Positions 24,805-34,119 are shown, numbered from the stretch's first letter. The stretch is DNA of 64,000 nucleotides from an uncultured Prevotella sp. (GCA_900314935.1 OMXE01000003.1:1-64000), one strand, 5' to 3'. Numbers and translations: made by a program. The notes: generated by a model from the sequence alone, not told the origin.

Positions 24805-26052
24805 ATGAAAACAAACGGAAAGATACAGCTCTATCCCATGGTACGTATGGCTATTCTACTGATTTTGGGGATGGTCATGGCTTATTATACATCCAGTCAT
24901 ATACCTTGTTGGCTATGGCTGGGCGGAACACTGATCCTTTTGTTGATGACCCCCTTGGTTCGACAAGAGTTGAGGCAGTCGGTTGTTGTCATGCTACTTG
25001 TCTTTCTTTTCGGTGGCTGTTTGATGAGTCGTAGTCTGTTGTTAGCGTCATCCCCAGCCGATACTATGGAAGCTTCTCCATCCATGATACAACGTGCTCA
25101 GGCTAATGCTTTGGAGCTTCGAAACCAGTTGGTGAACACTTTGTCAGATAAAGGCTTGGAGCAGCAGGAACTGGCTATAGTGTCAGCAATGACTCTTGGT
25201 GATAAATCATTGATTGACAAAGATCTAAAGAATGATTATTCAAGGTCTGGTGCATCACATGTATTGGCATTAAGCGGACTCCATTTAGGCATTATCTATT
25301 TCGTATTCTCCTTCATGACTGCACGTTGGCGCCGTCGTTATCACCATTGGTCACGCCCCGTATCCGAGGGTCTGATTCTGATCACGATGTGGTCGTATGT
25401 GGTCTTGGTAGGTATGTCGCCCTCGGTTGTGCGTGCTGCCATCATGATGACCGTCTATTCCCTGTTGTCATTACAGAACAGGAATCGGTCATCACTGAAC
25501 GCTTTAGCCTTCACCGCCATTATCATGCTCATAGCCGATCCAATGATTCTATTCAACATCAGCTTCCAGTTGTCGTTCGTTGCTGTGGCATTTATCCTTC
25601 TTTACCAAGGTCGTATCTATTCCTTGATACCCTCTTCGACGCATCCCATCATCAAGTGGTGCTGGCGTTTCCTGTCTGTATCCCTTGCAGCCCAGTTGGG
25701 CGTAGCACCGCTTACCGCCTATTATTTCCATCAGGTACCCAGCTATTTCCTCTTGTCGAGTCTTGTTGTGATGGTGTTTACCCCCTTGATTATCTATCTC
25801 TCGCTCCTTTTCTTCCTCCTGATGTGGCTGCCAGTGGTACAGTCGTGGCTTGTAGTACCGCTGTCGTGGCTTGTACATATCCAGAATACCTGTCTGCAGG
25901 GTGTTTCTTCCCTACCTGGTTCCACCATTGTTACACCTTCGCTGCATCCTTTGCAGGTATGTCTGATCTACATCATCATCTTTGCCGTTGATGCAATGAT
26001 TTACCGCTTTCGTTTGTACAAACGAAATATAATTAGTAACTTTGCGTCGTGA
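24805..26052 (+). CDS. Short ComEC/Rec2-family membrane protein
   Basis: The 415-residue polytopic membrane protein holds the competence domain: GLEQQELAIVSAMTLGDKSL, YSRSGASHVLALSGLHLGII (the family hallmark) and GMSPSVVRAAIMMTVY. ComEC forms the inner-membrane channel for DNA uptake. Full-length members are 650-800 residues with an N-terminal OB-like domain and a C-terminal metallo-beta-lactamase-like domain; both are missing here, and no frameshift or leftover is visible on either side. A short lineage form is more likely than damage. The truA start overlaps its stop. Confidence 0.83.
   Translation: MKTNGKIQLYPMVRMAILLILGMVMAYYTSSHIPCWLWLGGTLILLLMTPLVRQELRQSVVVMLLVFLFGGCLMSRSLLLASSPADTMEASPSMIQRAQANALELRNQLVNTLSDKGLEQQELAIVSAMTLGDKSLIDKDLKNDYSRSGASHVLALSGLHLGIIYFVFSFMTARWRRRYHHWSRPVSEGLILITMWSYVVLVGMSPSVVRAAIMMTVYSLLSLQNRNRSSLNALAFTAIIMLIADPMILFNISFQLSFVAVAFILLYQGRIYSLIPSSTHPIIKWCWRFLSVSLAAQLGVAPLTAYYFHQVPSYFLLSSLVVMVFTPLIIYLSLLFFLLMWLPVVQSWLVVPLSWLVHIQNTCLQGVSSLPGSTIVTPSLHPLQVCLIYIIIFAVDAMIYRFRLYKRNIISNFAS
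26037..26044 (+). promoter_or_regulatory. -7 promoter element (TAACTTTG) inside comEC-like 3' end, for truA
   Basis: TAACTTTG ends four bases before the GTG start of truA, so transcription would begin at about the first base of the start codon. Confidence 0.5.
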
Positions 26053-26789
26053 AAAGATATTTTGTGTATTTTGGTTACGACGGAACCGCTTACCACGGTT
26101 GGCAGATACAGCCCAACGGAAACTCTGTGCAGGCTGAGTTGCAACGGTGTCTGAGTACTCTGTTGAGGGAAGAGATTACCGTGACAGGGGCGGGGAGAAC
26201 CGATGCAGGTGTTCATGCCCGGAAAATGACGGCTCACTTCGATACGGAACTAACCATCGACTGTAAGCAGCTGGCATATAAACTCAACCGTATTCTGCCC
26301 AATGACATTGCCGTAACGGAAGTGAAAGAGGTGCCTTCAGACCTCCATGCACGTTTCAGTGCCATTGCCCGTACCTATCATTATTATATCCATACGCAGA
26401 AAGATCCGTTCCTAAGGAACTCATCATGCGAGCTGCATTATGCTCTTGATTTTGATAAGATGAACGAGGCAGCAGCGAAACTGCTCACCTATTCCGATTT
26501 CGGTGCATTTTGTAAGAGTCATACGGATGTGAAGACCACCTTGTGTCAGGTTACTGCTGCCCGCTGGGTTCAGCAGTCCCCATATAGCTGGTACTTCGAG
26601 ATCACCGCCAACCGTTTCCTCCGTAACATGGTGCGTGCTGTGGTGGGAACGCTCATCGATGTAGGGCGCGGTCGTCTGTCCATAGATGACTTCTGCAGGA
26701 TCATAGAAGGGAAGAAGCGTACCGATGCTGGAGAAAGCATGCCTGCTCACGCCCTCTTCCTCGAAGATGTGTCCTATCCTCAAACTTGA
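26049..26789 (+). CDS. truA: tRNA pseudouridine(38-40) synthase TruA
   Basis: The 246-residue enzyme converts uridines 38-40 of the tRNA anticodon arm to pseudouridine. YFGYDGTAYHGWQIQPNGNSVQ is the family opening (the first 20 residues suffice to recognise it), TGAGRTDAGVHA carries the catalytic Asp near residue 52, and RFLRNMVRAVVGTLIDVGRG is the conserved C-terminal block. The start is GTG, overlapping the comEC-like stop as GTGA; protein alignment with the family demands this start. Confidence 0.95.
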   Translation: MKRYFVYFGYDGTAYHGWQIQPNGNSVQAELQRCLSTLLREEITVTGAGRTDAGVHARKMTAHFDTELTIDCKQLAYKLNRILPNDIAVTEVKEVPSDLHARFSAIARTYHYYIHTQKDPFLRNSSCELHYALDFDKMNEAAAKLLTYSDFGAFCKSHTDVKTTLCQVTAARWVQQSPYSWYFEITANRFLRNMVRAVVGTLIDVGRGRLSIDDFCRIIEGKKRTDAGESMPAHALFLEDVSYPQT

Positions 26790-26853
26790 CTTGTCAGCAT
26801 CTTAGTGATAATCATACTTTTTACTTATCACTTCTCACTTTTCATTTCTCATT

Positions 26854-27771
26854 ATGTGGCTCCTCTTAGCATTCCTTTCCGCAGCTCTGTTAGGCTGTTA
26901 CGACTCATTCAAGAAACAGGCGCTTAGTTCCAATGAGGTTATTCCAGTCTTGTTCCTGAACACCCTGTTTTCATCCTTGATCTTCTTACCGTTGATCCTG
27001 TTGTCATCACATACCAACGTTCTCGACACCAGCATCTTTCATGTTGGCTCCGGCGGTTGGGAAGCTCATAAGTATATTGTATTGAAGTCGACGATAGTCT
27101 TGTCGAGTTGGGTGTTCGGTTACTTTGGAATGAAGTTCCTGCCGCTGACCATTGTCGGACCGATTAACGCTACCCGTCCTGTCATGGTACTCATAGGTGC
27201 TTTCCTCTTCTTTGGCGAGCGTCTGAATGTGTATCAGTGGATTGGTGTCTTGTTGGCGGTGGCCTCCTTCTATATGCTGAGTAGAAGCGGAAAGAAGGAA
27301 GGTATCGATTTCAAACACAACAACTGGATTTGGTTCATTGTAATGGCCGCCTTACTCGGAGCTATCAGCGGACTGTACGACAAATACCTTATGGCACCAG
27401 TCAGCGAGGGTGGGGTAGGTCTTGACCGAATGATGGTGCAGGGTTGGTACACACTCTATCAGTGCGCTATGATGTTCTGTATGCTGATGCTGCTGTGGTG
27501 GCCTCGCCGTCATCAACGCACGTCCTTCCACTGGCATTGGAGCATTCCTTTCATCAGCATCTTCCTCAGCGCAGCTGACTTCGTGTATTTCTATGCCCTG
27601 AGCGTTCCTGGAGCCTTGGTCAGCATTGTGTCCATGATTCGTAGGGGAAGCGTGTTGGTCTCATTTCTTTTCGGCGCCGTGGTGTTCCACGAGAAAAACT
27701 TAAAGAGCAAGGCCGTTGACCTTGCTCTTGTTCTGCTTGGAATGATATTCCTGTATATTGGTAGCAGGTAG
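26854..27771 (+). CDS. EamA/DMT-family transporter
   Basis: The 305-residue inner-membrane protein has about ten hydrophobic helices in two halves, as in drug/metabolite transporters. KFLPLTIVGPINATRPVMVLIGAFLFFGERLNVYQWIGV is the first-half EamA block, and SMIRRGSVLVSFLFGAVVFHEK with LVLLGMIFLYIGSR is the second. The substrate is not readable. Its stop TAG directly abuts the stop of the convergent symporter gene with no spare base. The 60 bases before its ATG hold CACTTCTCACTTTTCATTTC, an interspersed-repeat type text. Confidence 0.87.
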   Translation: MWLLLAFLSAALLGCYDSFKKQALSSNEVIPVLFLNTLFSSLIFLPLILLSSHTNVLDTSIFHVGSGGWEAHKYIVLKSTIVLSSWVFGYFGMKFLPLTIVGPINATRPVMVLIGAFLFFGERLNVYQWIGVLLAVASFYMLSRSGKKEGIDFKHNNWIWFIVMAALLGAISGLYDKYLMAPVSEGGVGLDRMMVQGWYTLYQCAMMFCMLMLLWWPRRHQRTSFHWHWSIPFISIFLSAADFVYFYALSVPGALVSIVSMIRRGSVLVSFLFGAVVFHEKNLKSKAVDLALVLLGMIFLYIGSR

Positions 27772-29289
27772 TTACTTGTAGCACTCGAAGATACAGTCGA
27801 CCTTCTCTTTCGGCATTTTCTTGGTAATCAGACTGACGATCCACACCACGGGGAAACCTCCCACCATGGCGATAGCACCGCAGTTGATGGGGTTGATGGG
27901 ATTACCCAGCAGCATGTTTGCTACCGTCAGACCAACACCCCAGGCGAAGCAAGCCCATACAGAAGCAGTTGTCACACCACGCCAATACAGACCTAACATG
28001 AAGGGAGCCAGGAAGGCACCTGCCAAAGCACCCCAAGAGATACCCATGAGCTGGGCAATGAACGTGGGGGGATTCAAGGCGATAAGCAGGGAGATAGCGA
28101 TGAAGAACATAATCAGTACGCGCATCACCACCACCTTACGACGTTCAACCTTCTCAGCCACGATATCATCGATGGATCCGTCCTCAACCTCACCGGGCAA
28201 TGACTTCTTGTCGCGGTAGATCAGGTCGAGTGTCATGGTACTTGAAGAGGTAAGTACCAAAGAAGCCAATGTTGACATGGAGGCAGAGAGTACCAGCAGT
28301 ACCACAAGAGCGATGAGGATATCGGGTAGGGTTACCAACATGGCAGGAACAATACTGTCGAAGGCAATCTTACCATTGGCAACAACCGGTTCGTACAGTC
28401 GTCCGAAACCACCGAGAAAATAGCAGCCACCAGCCACCACAAAGGCGAAGATCGTAGAGATGATCGTTCCGCGCTTGATGGCACTCTCGTCGGTGATAGA
28501 ATAGAACTTACCCACCATCTGTGGCAGACCCATGGTACCCAGGGATGTCAGAATCACGACACCTAATAGTCCATAGGGATCGGGGCCGAACCACGAGGCA
28601 AAGCCTCCGTTCACAGCTGGGTCAGCATCGGAAGGCAGTGCAGCCAGTTTCTCCACAGCAGCGGTCAAACCGCCTTGTGCATGCAGCACGGCCAGGATCA
28701 CTGCCACTATACCGAAGAGCATGATGATGCCTTGGATGAAGTCGTTCATGGCCGTAGCCTTATAACCTCCAAGAATCACATAGACGGCGGTGAGGATCGC
28801 CATGATGATCACACAATACTCGTATGGAATGCCAAATCCCATCTCGAAGAGGGTGGAGATTCCTTTATATACACCGGCTGTGTAGGGGATGAGGAAGACG
28901 AAGGCAATGACTGAGGCTACTACACGCAGACCTTGATCGTTGAAGCGTGTGCCGAAGAAATCGGGCATGGTACGGCTCTCGATGTGCTGTGTCATCAGCT
29001 TGGTTCTACGACCCAAAAGAATCCAGGCCAACAACGAACCGATGACGGCATTGCCGATACCAATCCACGTAGATGACAAACCATATTTCCATCCGAACTG
29101 TCCTGCGTAGCCCACAAAGACTACGGCAGAGAAATAACTCGTTCCAAAGGCGAATGCGGTAAGCCATGGACCCACAGCACGACCGCCCAACACGAAACCT
29201 TCCACACTGCTGGCCTGCTTACGGGTGTAAACACCCACGCCAATCATCACGACCAGAAAGATGATGGTCAATAATACTTTTATAATCAT
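27772..29289 (-). CDS. Sodium:solute symporter family protein
   Basis: The 505-residue protein has 13-14 membrane helices and the SSS-family core: VGVYTRKQASSVEGFVLGGR, FGTSYFSAVVFVGYAGQFGW, MGLPQMVGKFYSI and LVLSASMSTLASLVLTSSST, the last being the helix with the sodium-site serines. It would couple Na+ entry to uptake of a sugar, sialic acid, proline or similar; the sequence does not settle which. It is convergent with the EamA gene and lies downstream of the porin on the same strand, separated by a repeat-filled gap. Confidence 0.88.
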   Translation of the reverse strand: MIIKVLLTIIFLVVMIGVGVYTRKQASSVEGFVLGGRAVGPWLTAFAFGTSYFSAVVFVGYAGQFGWKYGLSSTWIGIGNAVIGSLLAWILLGRRTKLMTQHIESRTMPDFFGTRFNDQGLRVVASVIAFVFLIPYTAGVYKGISTLFEMGFGIPYEYCVIIMAILTAVYVILGGYKATAMNDFIQGIIMLFGIVAVILAVLHAQGGLTAAVEKLAALPSDADPAVNGGFASWFGPDPYGLLGVVILTSLGTMGLPQMVGKFYSITDESAIKRGTIISTIFAFVVAGGCYFLGGFGRLYEPVVANGKIAFDSIVPAMLVTLPDILIALVVLLVLSASMSTLASLVLTSSSTMTLDLIYRDKKSLPGEVEDGSIDDIVAEKVERRKVVVMRVLIMFFIAISLLIALNPPTFIAQLMGISWGALAGAFLAPFMLGLYWRGVTTASVWACFAWGVGLTVANMLLGNPINPINCGAIAMVGGFPVVWIVSLITKKMPKEKVDCIFECYK

Positions 29290-29299
29290 ATTTATCTGT

Positions 29300-29422
29300 G
29301 AACTTTGAACTTTATGAATACTCTAACCTTTGAACTTTGAACACTGGACTTTGAATACCTCATTTATTCATACACAATGGTAATCATAAAGCTCAATGTT
29401 CAAAGTTCAATGATCAAAGTTT
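29300..29422. repeat. Direct and inverted TTTGAAC repeats between porin and symporter
   Basis: GAACTTTGAAC occurs at 29300-29310 and 29332-29342, a variant GGACTTTGAA near 29347, and its inverse GTTCAAAGTTC at 29398-29408 with GATCAAAGTTT just after. The copies could fold into a long hairpin with an AT-rich loop. The same words recur just before rnfE (38669-38690). Confidence 0.75.
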
Positions 29423-30509
29423 AGAAAGCAACCTGCACCTGCGCCTGCAGCCAGTCGTAATCCTGCGAGCTGATATTCTCACCGCACAGACAACGGGTGT
29501 ACTGTAGTTGCAGACGGCATTTCTTGTAGAACCAGTACTGCAAGCCTACGGTAAGGTTTGTCTGATCCCATCCGTCAACTTTGGTGTTACGATCGTAGGT
29601 CTCACCGCTGGCCACCACGTCGAGGGCATCAACTACGGGGATGCAGGTGGTGACATAGCCGCCACGACTTCCTACCTTACCGTCCTGACCGCCCAGCCAC
29701 TCAGCGCGAACGCTGGCAGGACGGGCTTCCTTGTACTTACTTCCTGTATAGGCGGCTGTCTTGTATTCAGCACCCACGCTGTAGCGGTTGCGCTTGTAAT
29801 TGTCGCCAACTTGTATATCGGGATTCCAGGCAGCCTTGCCCACGGCGCAGCCTGTACCTAAATAGCCTGATCCAACAATGCGGAAGCCGTCGAAAGGCTT
29901 CACTTCCAACTTCGCAAGGAAATCCTTCTGGTTGTTCAGGTCCTTGCGGTTGATACCCTGACCGCTCATCAAGGCAAGTTCATAATGCAGCGCTCCCTTG
30001 GCGAGGTCGCCAAACACCATCAAACCCATGTCACGACCGTAGTTCACGCCATTCAGAGGATCGGGTCCTTCGCCAGCCAGATAGAGCACGGCCTGCGAAT
30101 ATACGTCAATCAGCTCGAGCATGGTCGGCGATAGCGGGTTCTCCATCGAATAGGAATGCTTGAACTGACCGAGTCGTACACTCAGTGACTTGTCGTTAGA
30201 GAGTCTGTAATCGGTATAATATTCTTGAACTACGCTCGAAAAGTCGTGCATAAACATGAACGACCAGCGGTCGGTAATTCGTGCTTTGGCCCATAGTAGT
30301 GTGCGTTTAAGGTTATAACTATTGGTCTTCACCCCGTTAGGGTTCTGATACGACCAGCCTCCCTGGGCATAGCCGTTGAATGTGATGCGACTGGTAAAGT
30401 CTTTCTTCCAGTCGATTGACTCACTTTTCTGTTGTCCCATGGCTGCCGTACTACTGAAAACAGCCATGGTTACGGCAAGTGTTGCCGTCTTGATAACCTG
30501 TCTTTTCAT
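29421..30509 (-). CDS. Phosphate-selective porin O/P-family outer membrane beta-barrel
   Basis: The 362-residue exported protein (signal peptide about 1-25, ending AAMGQ) is built of alternating beta strands with aromatic girdles: ITFNGYAQGGWSYQNPNG, TLLWAKARITDRWSFMFMHD, SVRLGQFKHSYSMENPLSP. It ends in an outer-membrane-type aromatic strand, LQAQVQVAF. The 'RLGQFK..ys.E..' part is typical of the OprO/OprP family, here a 14- to 16-strand porin. In Bacteroidetes such porins are not necessarily phosphate specific. The symporter downstream may handle the same solute inside, but this is inference. Confidence 0.83.
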   Translation of the reverse strand: MKRQVIKTATLAVTMAVFSSTAAMGQQKSESIDWKKDFTSRITFNGYAQGGWSYQNPNGVKTNSYNLKRTLLWAKARITDRWSFMFMHDFSSVVQEYYTDYRLSNDKSLSVRLGQFKHSYSMENPLSPTMLELIDVYSQAVLYLAGEGPDPLNGVNYGRDMGLMVFGDLAKGALHYELALMSGQGINRKDLNNQKDFLAKLEVKPFDGFRIVGSGYLGTGCAVGKAAWNPDIQVGDNYKRNRYSVGAEYKTAAYTGSKYKEARPASVRAEWLGGQDGKVGSRGGYVTTCIPVVDALDVVASGETYDRNTKVDGWDQTNLTVGLQYWFYKKCRLQLQYTRCLCGENISSQDYDWLQAQVQVAF

Positions 30510-30553
30510 GTCGTTTTATTGATTATGTTAAACAAATAATGTCAAATCGTTTG

Positions 30554-30561
30554 CAAAAGTA
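30554..30561 (-). promoter_or_regulatory. -7 promoter element (TACTTTTG) of the porin
   Basis: The minus strand reads TACTTTTG 44 bases before the porin ATG, giving a leader of about 40 nucleotides. Confidence 0.55.
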
Positions 30562-30663
30562 CAAATATTCTTTCAAACTGTATCATGTTTTGCTAAGTTT
30601 TTTAATAATGTGGAAAACTATAGTAAAAACATAATGTTTACTAACAAGGCTGATTGCACCAAC

Positions 30664-30744
30664 TTATAAGGCTGATAACGCCCTCTAACCAGGCTGATAA
30701 CTCCTACTTATCAGCCTTATAACTCCTGCTTATCAGCCTTATAA
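30664..30744. repeat. Nested inverted repeats (AAGGCTGATAA / TTATCAGCCTT) upstream of the phosphohexomutase
   Basis: The 357-base gap 30510-30866 holds the porin promoter, this repeat block and the mutase promoter. TTATAAGGCTGATAA at 30664-30678 has perfect 15-base complements at both 30708-30722 and 30730-30744. Inside, AGGCTGATAA (30691-30700) pairs with TTATCAGCCT (30708-30717) across seven bases. The right arms are a 22-base direct repeat (30707-30728, 30729-30750) with two mismatches at the end. Confidence 0.85.
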
Positions 30745-30798
30745 CTCCCTCCAACCAGTCTTCTTGACAAAACCGCTGTGATTATTTATCCAAATAAT

Positions 30799-30829
30799 TT
30801 TGCGGTTTGGATGATTTTTACTATCTTTG
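30799..30829 (+). promoter_or_regulatory. Promoter of the phosphohexomutase (-33 TTTG, 19 bp, -7 TATCTTTG)
   Basis: TTTG at 30799-30802 and TATCTTTG at 30822-30829 have the standard 19-base spacing. The leader is about 32 nucleotides. Confidence 0.7.
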
Positions 30830-30866
30830 AACCCATAAATCATTTACTAACTAAAACAACAGGTAT

Positions 30867-32615
30867 ATGGCAAACAACGAAGAGCTCATCAAAAAGTGTG
30901 AGCAATTAGCAAAGGAATGGTTGTCACCGTCGTTCGACGAGGAGACAAGGAAAGAAGTACAGGCCATGCTCGACAAAGAGGACAAGACCGACCTTATTGA
31001 TGCGTTCTATCAGAACCTTGAGTTCGGAACAGGTGGTCTTCGCGGCATCATGGGTGCTGGTACGAACCGTATGAACAAGTATATCGTTGGTATGGCCACA
31101 CAGGGCTTCGCCAATTATATCAACAAGGCTTTCCCAGGTAAGCAGAGTGCTGTAGTGGTGGGGCATGACTGTCGTAACAACGGACGTATGTTTGCCGAGA
31201 CCGTGGCAGACATCTTCTCTGCCAACGGTATCAAGGTGTATCTCTTTGAAAGTTTGAGACCAACACCCGAGATATCCTTCGCCATCCGTCAACTGGGCTG
31301 TCAGGCTGGTGTGAATGTGACGGCTTCGCACAATCCCAAGGAATACAACGGCTACAAGGCTTACTGGGACGATGGCGCACAGGTACTGGCTCCTCACGAC
31401 AAAGGTATCATCGATGAGGTGAACAAGGTGAAGATTGAGGACGTGAAGTTCGAGGGGAATAAAGAACTGATCATCCCCATCGGTGGGGAGATGGACTGGG
31501 ACTATATCCAGGCCGTGAAGGAAGCCATGGTGGATCAGGATGTGATCCTGCGCCAGAAAGACCTGAACATTGTGTATTCTCCGATGCATGGTACAGGTCG
31601 TGTGATCATCCCGATGGCACTGCGCTCTTGGGGCTTCCAAAATATCCATGTGGTGCCCGAGCAGATGGTCATCGACGGTAACTTCCCCACGGTGGTTTCT
31701 CCGAATCCCGAGAATGCCGAGGCCATGACATTAGGTATGAAGTTAGGTACGAAGCTCAATGCCGACCTGGTGATTGCTTCTGATCCCGATGCCGACCGTC
31801 TGGCCATCGTATGCCGTAACTCAAAGGGCGAATGGGAGATCCTGAATGGTAACCAAACCTGTATGATGTTCTGCTGGTACATCATTGCCAATAAGAAGAA
31901 GTTGGGACAGCTGAAGGGTAATGAGTTCCTCGTGAAGACCATCGTTACTACTGAGGTGATTGCCAAGATTGCCCAGAAGAATGGTGTGGAGCTGCGCGAC
32001 TGCTACACAGGCTTCAAGTGGATTGCCAATGAGATCCGCGTCTCCGAGGGAGTGAAGAAGTACATCGGTGGTGGTGAGGAGAGCTTCGGCTTCCTGCCGT
32101 TCGACAAGGTGCGCGACAAGGATTCACCAGCCTCTATCTGTCTGATTTGCGAAATCGCTGCATGGGCTCGCGACAATGGTAAGACTCTCTACGACCTGCT
32201 CATGGATATCTACGCTGAGTATGGCTTCTCAAGAGAGGTGACCATCAACGTGGTTCGTCCGGGTAAGACAGGTGCCGACGAGATTAAGCAGATGATGACC
32301 GACTTCCGCAACAACCCGCCGAAGGAGTTGGGAGGATCAAAGGTTACATTGTGTAAAGACTTCAAGACACTCGAGGCCAAGAAGGCTGACGGTAGTGTGG
32401 AGAAACTGAACATGCCCGATAGCAGTAATGTGCTTCAGTGGTTCTGTGAGGATGGCACGAAGGTAAGCGTTCGTCCTTCAGGTACTGAGCCGAAGATTAA
32501 GTTCTATACCGAAGTGAAAGATCCTGCCTTCAAGAGTGCTGCCGACTACGAGCAGAGCATGAAGACTACGGATGCGAAGGTGGCAGCTATCAAGAAGTGC
32601 TTGAATCTTGATTGA
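30867..32615 (+). CDS. Phosphoglucomutase/phosphomannomutase-family enzyme
   Basis: This 582-residue alpha-D-phosphohexomutase interconverts sugar 1- and 6-phosphates. Conserved sites: FGTGGLRGIMGAG (substrate), TASHNPKEYNGYK with the phosphoserine near 153, ASDPDADRLAIV (magnesium loop DPDAD), GGEESFGFLP (sugar ring contact) and SVRPSGTEPKIKFY (phosphate loop). The length of about 580 fits the PgcA/PGM2-like long group, which mainly handles glucose 1,6-phosphates, rather than the 450-residue phosphomannomutases. The sugar kinase follows 19 bases after its stop. Confidence 0.92.
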   Translation: MANNEELIKKCEQLAKEWLSPSFDEETRKEVQAMLDKEDKTDLIDAFYQNLEFGTGGLRGIMGAGTNRMNKYIVGMATQGFANYINKAFPGKQSAVVVGHDCRNNGRMFAETVADIFSANGIKVYLFESLRPTPEISFAIRQLGCQAGVNVTASHNPKEYNGYKAYWDDGAQVLAPHDKGIIDEVNKVKIEDVKFEGNKELIIPIGGEMDWDYIQAVKEAMVDQDVILRQKDLNIVYSPMHGTGRVIIPMALRSWGFQNIHVVPEQMVIDGNFPTVVSPNPENAEAMTLGMKLGTKLNADLVIASDPDADRLAIVCRNSKGEWEILNGNQTCMMFCWYIIANKKKLGQLKGNEFLVKTIVTTEVIAKIAQKNGVELRDCYTGFKWIANEIRVSEGVKKYIGGGEESFGFLPFDKVRDKDSPASICLICEIAAWARDNGKTLYDLLMDIYAEYGFSREVTINVVRPGKTGADEIKQMMTDFRNNPPKELGGSKVTLCKDFKTLEAKKADGSVEKLNMPDSSNVLQWFCEDGTKVSVRPSGTEPKIKFYTEVKDPAFKSAADYEQSMKTTDAKVAAIKKCLNLD

Positions 32616-32634
32616 TGCCGTAGGAGAAGAATCA

Positions 32635-33651
32635 ATGAAAAATAAGATTATTACCTTCGGAGAGCTTCTGCTCCGCTTTTCCAAGGACCAGCATAACCGT
32701 CTGCAGCAAGGCAGAGCATTCTTCGGAGACTACGGTGGCAGTGAGGCCAATGTGGCAGTGTCGCTGGCAACGTTAGGTGATGATGTGGAATATGTAACAC
32801 GCGTGCCCGATAGTCCTATCGGGCGCGCGTCTTGCATGAAACTTCGTGAGTTCAATGTGGGTACGCAGCATGTGCTTTATGGAGGCGACCGTATGGGGTC
32901 GTACTATTACGAAGGTTCTGCTGGAATGCGCAGTTCCAAAGTGATATACGACCGTGCCTATTCATCGTTCTATTATCTGGAGCCGGGAATGATCGACTGG
33001 CGAAAGATCTTTGCTAATGCTGCCGTGTTCCATGCTTCTGGTATAGCCGGGGCCGTATCGAAGGAATCGGCCGACGCCACCTTCGAGGCGCTCGATATTG
33101 CTGACGAAATGGGACTCACGTTGTCGTTCGACATCAATTACCGCAAGAACCTGTGGAAATACGGGGCTGAGCCGAAGGCCACGCTGAGTAAGATGCTTAG
33201 CTATGCAGATGTGGTGTTTGCCGATGTGATTGAGTATGAGTACATGACCGACAGGAAGGTCCCCTTCCCGGCGATGTCGTCCGACTATGAGATGCCCATG
33301 GAGGTGTATAGGGAGTGGTTCGATGAGATACATGCCCGTTGGCCAAGATGCAAGAAATGGCTGATGGGTATGCGTAACATGATCAGTTCCAGTAGAAATA
33401 CGCTGACAGCCCTGTTGTGGGATGACGGGAAACTATATTCCACCCGGATCTACGACATACAAGGAATCGTGGATTCAATGGGTGTGGGCGACGCTTTTAC
33501 TGCAGGACAGTTGCATGCAATCAGTGCCTTTGGTAATGATTCGCAGAAAATACTCGACTATGCATTGGCTGCCGCCACGCTGAAGTATTCTATTGCCGGT
33601 GACTACAACCTGGCCACCGATGAGGAGATCCAAACATTAATGAAGGGATAG
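32635..33651 (+). CDS. PfkB-family sugar kinase, probable 2-dehydro-3-deoxygluconokinase
   Basis: This 338-residue ribokinase-fold enzyme phosphorylates a sugar acid or sugar. Signatures are the N-terminal GELLLRFSKD and GGSEANVAVSLATLG, FDINYRKNLW, and the C-terminal DSMGVGDAFTAGQLHA with the catalytic Asp near 285. The 'GE.llR......R..q...F....GGsEaNvA' opening is that of KDG kinases used in hexuronate breakdown, which would suit an organism that degrades glucuronoxylan. Other PfkB substrates remain possible. The ATG at 32635 is preferred over one 27 bases earlier because AGGAGAA lies just upstream. Confidence 0.83.
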   Translation: MKNKIITFGELLLRFSKDQHNRLQQGRAFFGDYGGSEANVAVSLATLGDDVEYVTRVPDSPIGRASCMKLREFNVGTQHVLYGGDRMGSYYYEGSAGMRSSKVIYDRAYSSFYYLEPGMIDWRKIFANAAVFHASGIAGAVSKESADATFEALDIADEMGLTLSFDINYRKNLWKYGAEPKATLSKMLSYADVVFADVIEYEYMTDRKVPFPAMSSDYEMPMEVYREWFDEIHARWPRCKKWLMGMRNMISSSRNTLTALLWDDGKLYSTRIYDIQGIVDSMGVGDAFTAGQLHAISAFGNDSQKILDYALAAATLKYSIAGDYNLATDEEIQTLMKG

Positions 33652-33657
33652 GAGCAC

Positions 33658-34098
33658 CTATCCCTTCATCAATGAATCAAAGAAACTGTCAAGGTCTTGG
33701 TCGAGACCTTCCATCAGGTCACCGCCAAGGATAATGGTGTCGTCATCGGCCACATACAACTCGGCGACAGCTTCCCTGTCATCGTTCTCCAACACAAAAC
33801 TGTATGGCTTCATAATACCGAGATTGTCAACAACCTCATGCATCTGGTGTAGCTCCTTACGGAGGATGGCTGTTACCTCATCGTAGAAACTCTCGTCCTT
33901 GTTGTCAATCCACTGTTCCACCACGCAACGGGTAATCTCCTGATCGTTATCATCATAAGCAATCAGTTCACCGCTATCCTGCGAAACGAGCAGATGGATA
34001 TCGGTGAGCAAAGAGGTTTCCTCATTGGCAGGCAGCTTTTGCGCAATCTTCTTGATGCTGCGCTCAATCTGCTGGGTGGTTTGTTCAGTAACTTGCAT
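33658..34098 (-). CDS. Conserved hypothetical acidic protein
   Basis: The 146-residue product is soluble and strongly acidic, with no signal or membrane segment. Its N-terminal helix (QQIERSIKKIAQKL) leads into a beta-rich body with many Asp/Glu (IAYDDNDQEITR, VLENDDREAVAELYVADDD) and an ending MEGLDQDLDSFFDSLMKG. I do not recognise the family. The longer start at 34122 lies inside the promoter element, so translation must begin at 34098. It converges on the sugar kinase, six bases between stops. Confidence 0.72.
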   Translation of the reverse strand: MQVTEQTTQQIERSIKKIAQKLPANEETSLLTDIHLLVSQDSGELIAYDDNDQEITRCVVEQWIDNKDESFYDEVTAILRKELHQMHEVVDNLGIMKPYSFVLENDDREAVAELYVADDDTIILGGDLMEGLDQDLDSFFDSLMKG

Positions 34099-34119
34099 AC
34101 ATTTCTTTGTTTTACGATA

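Noticed and set aside
25326..25991. A 221-codon frame inside the comEC-like gene in another phase
   Set aside because: The main frame carries the competence-domain hallmark and membrane helices; the alternative has low-complexity His/Ser/Leu content and no motif.
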